Origin: an uncultured bacterium
GTDB lineage: Bacteria > Desulfobacterota > Syntrophorhabdia > Syntrophorhabdales > JANXAF01
Direction: 5' to 3'
Assembly: GCA_938084905.1 (NCBI GenBank)
Contig: CALKEQ010000008.1
Location: forward strand, 62,001 to 126,000
DNA length: 64,000 bases
A program made the position numbers and the translations under genes. Shown here piece after piece: positions 61,268-64,000 of the stretch (positions within the stretch are counted from its first letter, which is position 1; every line of letters starts with the position of its first letter). The notes beneath the pieces were generated by a model that saw only the letters and a list, made by a program, of their open reading frames with translations, was not told the origin of the DNA and searched no databases.

Positions 61268-63196
61268 GTGTCTAGGTATCCGAACCTTTTTTCTCCCGCC
61301 CGGATAGGAAATCTTTTGGCAAAAAATAGGATTAAGTACGCTGCAACTGAGACGAACTTCCCTTACGGTGACGGATACGTAAGTGAAAGGGAGATTGCTT
61401 ACATGGAGGCCCAGGCAAAAGGTGGGGCAGCAATTGTAACTACTCAAGGAGCTTACCCTGACAAAAAAGGAGAGGGCAAGGGTTTTAAAGGGATGCTAGC
61501 CATATACGATGATAAATTTATACCTAGTTTATCAAAACTGGCAGAAGCGATAAAGAGAAATGGTGCCCTTGCCTGTCTACAGATCATGCACTGTGGAAGG
61601 GAAGGTGGCATCGATTTGGACTACTGTGTTATGCCATCTTACGTTCCGCAGAGATTGGCCTACTTTAAAGAACCGAAGGTGATGACACGAGAGGATATAA
61701 AAAAAGCTGTAGAGGATCATATTTCCGCTGCAAAGAGAGCTTATCTTGCCGGGTTCGATATGATAGAGATCTCTGGTATAGTCGGTTACCTGATCTCCAC
61801 TTTTATTTCAAAGTACACGAACAAAAGACAAGATGAATACGGCGGTGATATATACGGAAGGTGCAAACTTATGGTTGAGATTATAAGTGGGATCAAATCT
61901 GAGCTTGGAGATAAGGTACCAGTTGGAATAAGGCTTTGTGGACTCGAACTTCTCGATGACCGCGGCGGTAATACGTTTGAGGAAAGTCTGGAGACTTTCA
62001 AAATTGCTGAGAAAGCCGGTGCTGATTATGTAAGTGTTACAGTTGGGTGGCATGAGTCATCCGTACCTGTTATCACAAGGGATGTTCCAATGGGAAGCTG
62101 GCTTTTTGTAGCGAAAGAGGTCAAAAAGAGGGTGAATATACCTGTTATGATGGCATTCAGACAGTTTCTTCCTCACATTCCAGAAAAGGCCATAGCGGAC
62201 GGGATAATTGACTTCTGGGAAGTCTGTAGACCCATGATTGCGGATCCTGAATTACCAAGGAAAGCTAAAGAAGGAAGAGAAAGTGAGATAATACCTTGCA
62301 TTGCATGCAACCTCTGTTTTTCAAGACTCTATTACCATCAACCTATCATGTGCACTGTGAGGCCATCACTGGGACATGAAGCGGAGAAAGAGTGGGGATA
62401 CTCGGGATTTGAAAAAGCGGAGAGAAAAAAGAAGATTCTCGTAGTTGGTGGTGGACCATCGGGTCTTCAATTTTCTGAAGTAGCCTCAAGGAGGGGCCAT
62501 GAGGTCATCCTCTATGAGAGGCGGGAAGATCTCGGTGGAAGTCTACTTTTTGCCTCGATGGTATCACCAGGAGATGAGGAACTCTTAAGATTTATCGATT
62601 ATCTTCGTCATATGTGCGAGAAATACGGTGTAAAGATAGTAAAAGGTGAGACTATAATACCCGAAAGGATCTCCAAGGATCAATTTGACGCAATAGTTTA
62701 TGCAGGAGGAGCAAAGGCGAAGGAGATCCTATTTGATGAAGGAGAGATCCTGACTCCAGAAGACATATTCGAGAAGAAATTAAGACCTTCAGGAAAGGTT
62801 GTTATCCTTGGTGGCAGAGGAATCGCCCTATCAGTTGCTCTCTTCCTCTTAAGGCAGGAAAGATGCGATATAACAATTGTGGCGAATGAAACTCGTCTTG
62901 GAAAGGATGTTAACCCCTTTTATCTTTGGAAGATGATTAAGACGCTAAAAGAAAATAACGTAAAAGTCTTCACAAACTCGGACATAATAAATTGGCGAAA
63001 AGGAAGAGTCCTCATTACGGATGAGAAGGAGATAGAATGTGACACTCTTATAAACACCTTAAGAGAAGATGCAACTTCCCTAATTGAACCGTTTTTTGGG
63101 TGCGCAAAGGAGCTCTACGTAATAGGTGATGCAAAAAAGCCGAGAAGGCTCCACAATGCAGTTCATGATGGGTATAAACTTGGGATGAAAATATAA
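61268..63196 (+). CDS. Old Yellow Enzyme-type NADH:flavin oxidoreductase (enoate / 2,4-dienoyl-CoA reductase-like)
   Basis: 642 residues. FMN TIM barrel (YPNLFSPARIGNLLAKNRI, LQIMHCGREGG), then the [4Fe-4S] site CIACNLCFSRLYYHQPIMC at about residue 345, then FAD/NAD domain KILVVGGGPSGLQFSEVASRRGHEVILYERREDLGGSL and a second Rossmann segment (KVVILGGRGIALSVALFLL). Reduces enoates or dienoyl-CoAs, fitting acid-degrading metabolism elsewhere in the window. I use GTG 61268, which lies at the predicted transcription start; the upstream GTG is within the promoter. Confidence 0.87.
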   Translation: MSRYPNLFSPARIGNLLAKNRIKYAATETNFPYGDGYVSEREIAYMEAQAKGGAAIVTTQGAYPDKKGEGKGFKGMLAIYDDKFIPSLSKLAEAIKRNGALACLQIMHCGREGGIDLDYCVMPSYVPQRLAYFKEPKVMTREDIKKAVEDHISAAKRAYLAGFDMIEISGIVGYLISTFISKYTNKRQDEYGGDIYGRCKLMVEIISGIKSELGDKVPVGIRLCGLELLDDRGGNTFEESLETFKIAEKAGADYVSVTVGWHESSVPVITRDVPMGSWLFVAKEVKKRVNIPVMMAFRQFLPHIPEKAIADGIIDFWEVCRPMIADPELPRKAKEGRESEIIPCIACNLCFSRLYYHQPIMCTVRPSLGHEAEKEWGYSGFEKAERKKKILVVGGGPSGLQFSEVASRRGHEVILYERREDLGGSLLFASMVSPGDEELLRFIDYLRHMCEKYGVKIVKGETIIPERISKDQFDAIVYAGGAKAKEILFDEGEILTPEDIFEKKLRPSGKVVILGGRGIALSVALFLLRQERCDITIVANETRLGKDVNPFYLWKMIKTLKENNVKVFTNSDIINWRKGRVLITDEKEIECDTLINTLREDATSLIEPFFGCAKELYVIGDAKKPRRLHNAVHDGYKLGMKI

Positions 63197-63396
63197 TGGT
63201 ACCTAGGGTAAATAGAGAACTCTGTGTAGGGTGCGGAAAGTGCTTGGAGGTTTGCCCTTCAGACGCGATCGATACTTCTCAAGGATACGCAAGGATAAAT
63301 GAAGAGTTCTGCGAGGAGTGCGGAGTATGTTCTGCTTTTTGCACTTATCGGGCAATTGAAATAGAATTTCCACTTAGGGGAAACCATCTGGACTGA
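63196..63396 (+). CDS. Small ferredoxin, two [4Fe-4S] motifs
   Basis: 66 residues. CVGCGKCLEVCP binds one cluster; the second motif CEECGVCSAFCTYRAI has Thr where Pro is normal. It overlaps the reductase stop by one base (TAATG), so it is probably its electron donor or acceptor. Confidence 0.88.
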   Translation: MVPRVNRELCVGCGKCLEVCPSDAIDTSQGYARINEEFCEECGVCSAFCTYRAIEIEFPLRGNHLD

Positions 63397-63419
63397 AAGG
63401 ACGTTACCTTAAACCTTTT

Positions 63420-64000
63420 TCACTTTTCTATTCTACCGTAGTCGTCTTCAAGTCTTTCTATGTCATCTTCACCAAAATACTCTCCCGACTGTATTTCAAT
63501 GAATATGAGATTTCCCTCTCCTTCGTTCTTTATCCTGTGCCAGGTACCAGAAGCTATATCTATATGGTCCCCCTTTTTTAAGACGAAGTCAGCTCCGTCC
63601 AATGTGACGCGTGCCTTTCCTTCAAGAATAAACCAGTGCTCGTTCCTTCTTCTATGCCGCTGATAGCTGAGTCTATGGCCTGGATAGACAGTTATCCTTT
63701 TCACCTTGTGGTCCTCTTTGTCACTTAGAACCTCGTAAAATCCCCATGGTCTTACATCTTCTCTTTTCTCCTTTTCAAGAATTCTTCTATAAACGTCTAT
63801 GTACTCATCAGCCATCCTCGCGACTGTGAACCGCTTCTCAACCCAGGCCCTACATTTTCTCCGGTCTAGTTCCTTTACAGATTTTATTCTTTCTATGAAT
63901 TCCTCCTTCTCATTCACCAGAAAACCAGTTTCTCCATCTTTTACAATCTCTGGCATACTTCCCCTTCTTATTGCGATAACGGGGGTTCCGCATGCCATTG
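63420..64000 (-). CDS. C-terminal part of a fusion: GT4 glycosyltransferase plus mannose-6-phosphate isomerase-type cupin (cut by window edge)
   Basis: The frame runs to the window end and the visible start MACGTPVIAIRRGSMPEIVKDGETGFLV is a mid-protein GT4 nucleotide-sugar motif, so the ATG at 63998 is not the real start. After about 85 residues the cupin follows: RPWGFYEVLSDKEDHKVKRITVYPGHRLSYQRHRRRNEHWFILEGKARV and KKGDHIDIASGTWHRIKNEG, the type II phosphomannose isomerase C-terminus with its metal His/Glu set. A sugar-nucleotide or surface-glycan role is likely. The two-domain join is unusual. Confidence 0.82.
   Translation of the reverse strand, partial: MACGTPVIAIRRGSMPEIVKDGETGFLVNEKEEFIERIKSVKELDRRKCRAWVEKRFTVARMADEYIDVYRRILEKEKREDVRPWGFYEVLSDKEDHKVKRITVYPGHRLSYQRHRRRNEHWFILEGKARVTLDGADFVLKKGDHIDIASGTWHRIKNEGEGNLIFIEIQSGEYFGEDDIERLEDDYGRIEK

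Overview
The window is about 64 kb from an anaerobic Gram-negative bacterium. LpxC, Lnt and a two-membrane protein set show the Gram-negative envelope. The siroheme-dependent heme pathway (AhbC, HemB, AhbD), an HdrABC/Flx-type electron-bifurcating cluster, the FdhD and YedE/TusA formate and selenium genes, and two Liv-type ABC importers, one wired to acyl-CoA ligases, all point to a Desulfobacterota-like (former Deltaproteobacteria) lineage with a sulfate-reducing or syntrophic lifestyle. Heavy use of AGA/AGG and ATA codons and Lys/Glu-rich proteins would fit a warm habitat, but that is inference only. Genes are tightly packed with many ATGA or longer overlaps. I see no phage, insertion sequence or CRISPR array.

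Left part (1-16 kb): a truncated fdhD diverges from an Rrf2 regulator whose promoter carries a perfect palindrome. Then come an HNH/HIT/nucleoside phosphorylase operon (-), an acyl-CoA carboxyltransferase (-) behind a consensus promoter, bioA (+), a TRAP transporter (+), the phoH-HD phosphohydrolase-ybeY-lnt operon (-), a response-regulator/LpxC fusion (+), and tRNA-Leu(UAA)-nudix-mobB (-).

Central part (16-47 kb): hdrCBA plus four Flx-like genes form one overlapping seven-gene operon, probably coupling NADH to ferredoxin and a thiol/disulfide carrier. It is followed by purA, a first liv transporter operon (livKHMGF), a peptidoglycan recycling operon (spoIID-like, murU, amgK; -), hsp20, a fusion of an archaeal-type CTP-dependent riboflavin kinase domain with a HAD phosphatase, gltX-smc, and a second liv operon interleaved with two adenylate-forming ligases. 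That last operon suggests uptake and CoA-activation of a carboxylic acid.

Right part (47-64 kb): a queuosine-precursor-type transporter with a small membrane protein (-), an SfsA/GIY-YIG double-nuclease fusion, a nitroreductase and DegT aminotransferase, the heme operon ahbC-hemB-ahbD (-), and an unassigned four-gene operon (GNAT-like, TraB/TIKI-like, GNAT-like paralog, radical SAM) which is the best candidate here for an undescribed system. Then come tusA-yedE (-), a strongly structured RNA that may be a 6S RNA, tRNA-Leu(CAA), a divergent OMP decarboxylase, an Old Yellow Enzyme-type reductase with a ferredoxin, and the end of a glycosyltransferase/cupin fusion.

A recurring property is the position of the -10 element: several genes have good -35/-10 pairs only 5-16 nt before the start codon and no Shine-Dalgarno sequence, suggesting leaderless or near-leaderless transcripts beside conventional SD-led ones. 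All calls come from reading the sequence and the supplied ORF translations; no database search was run.
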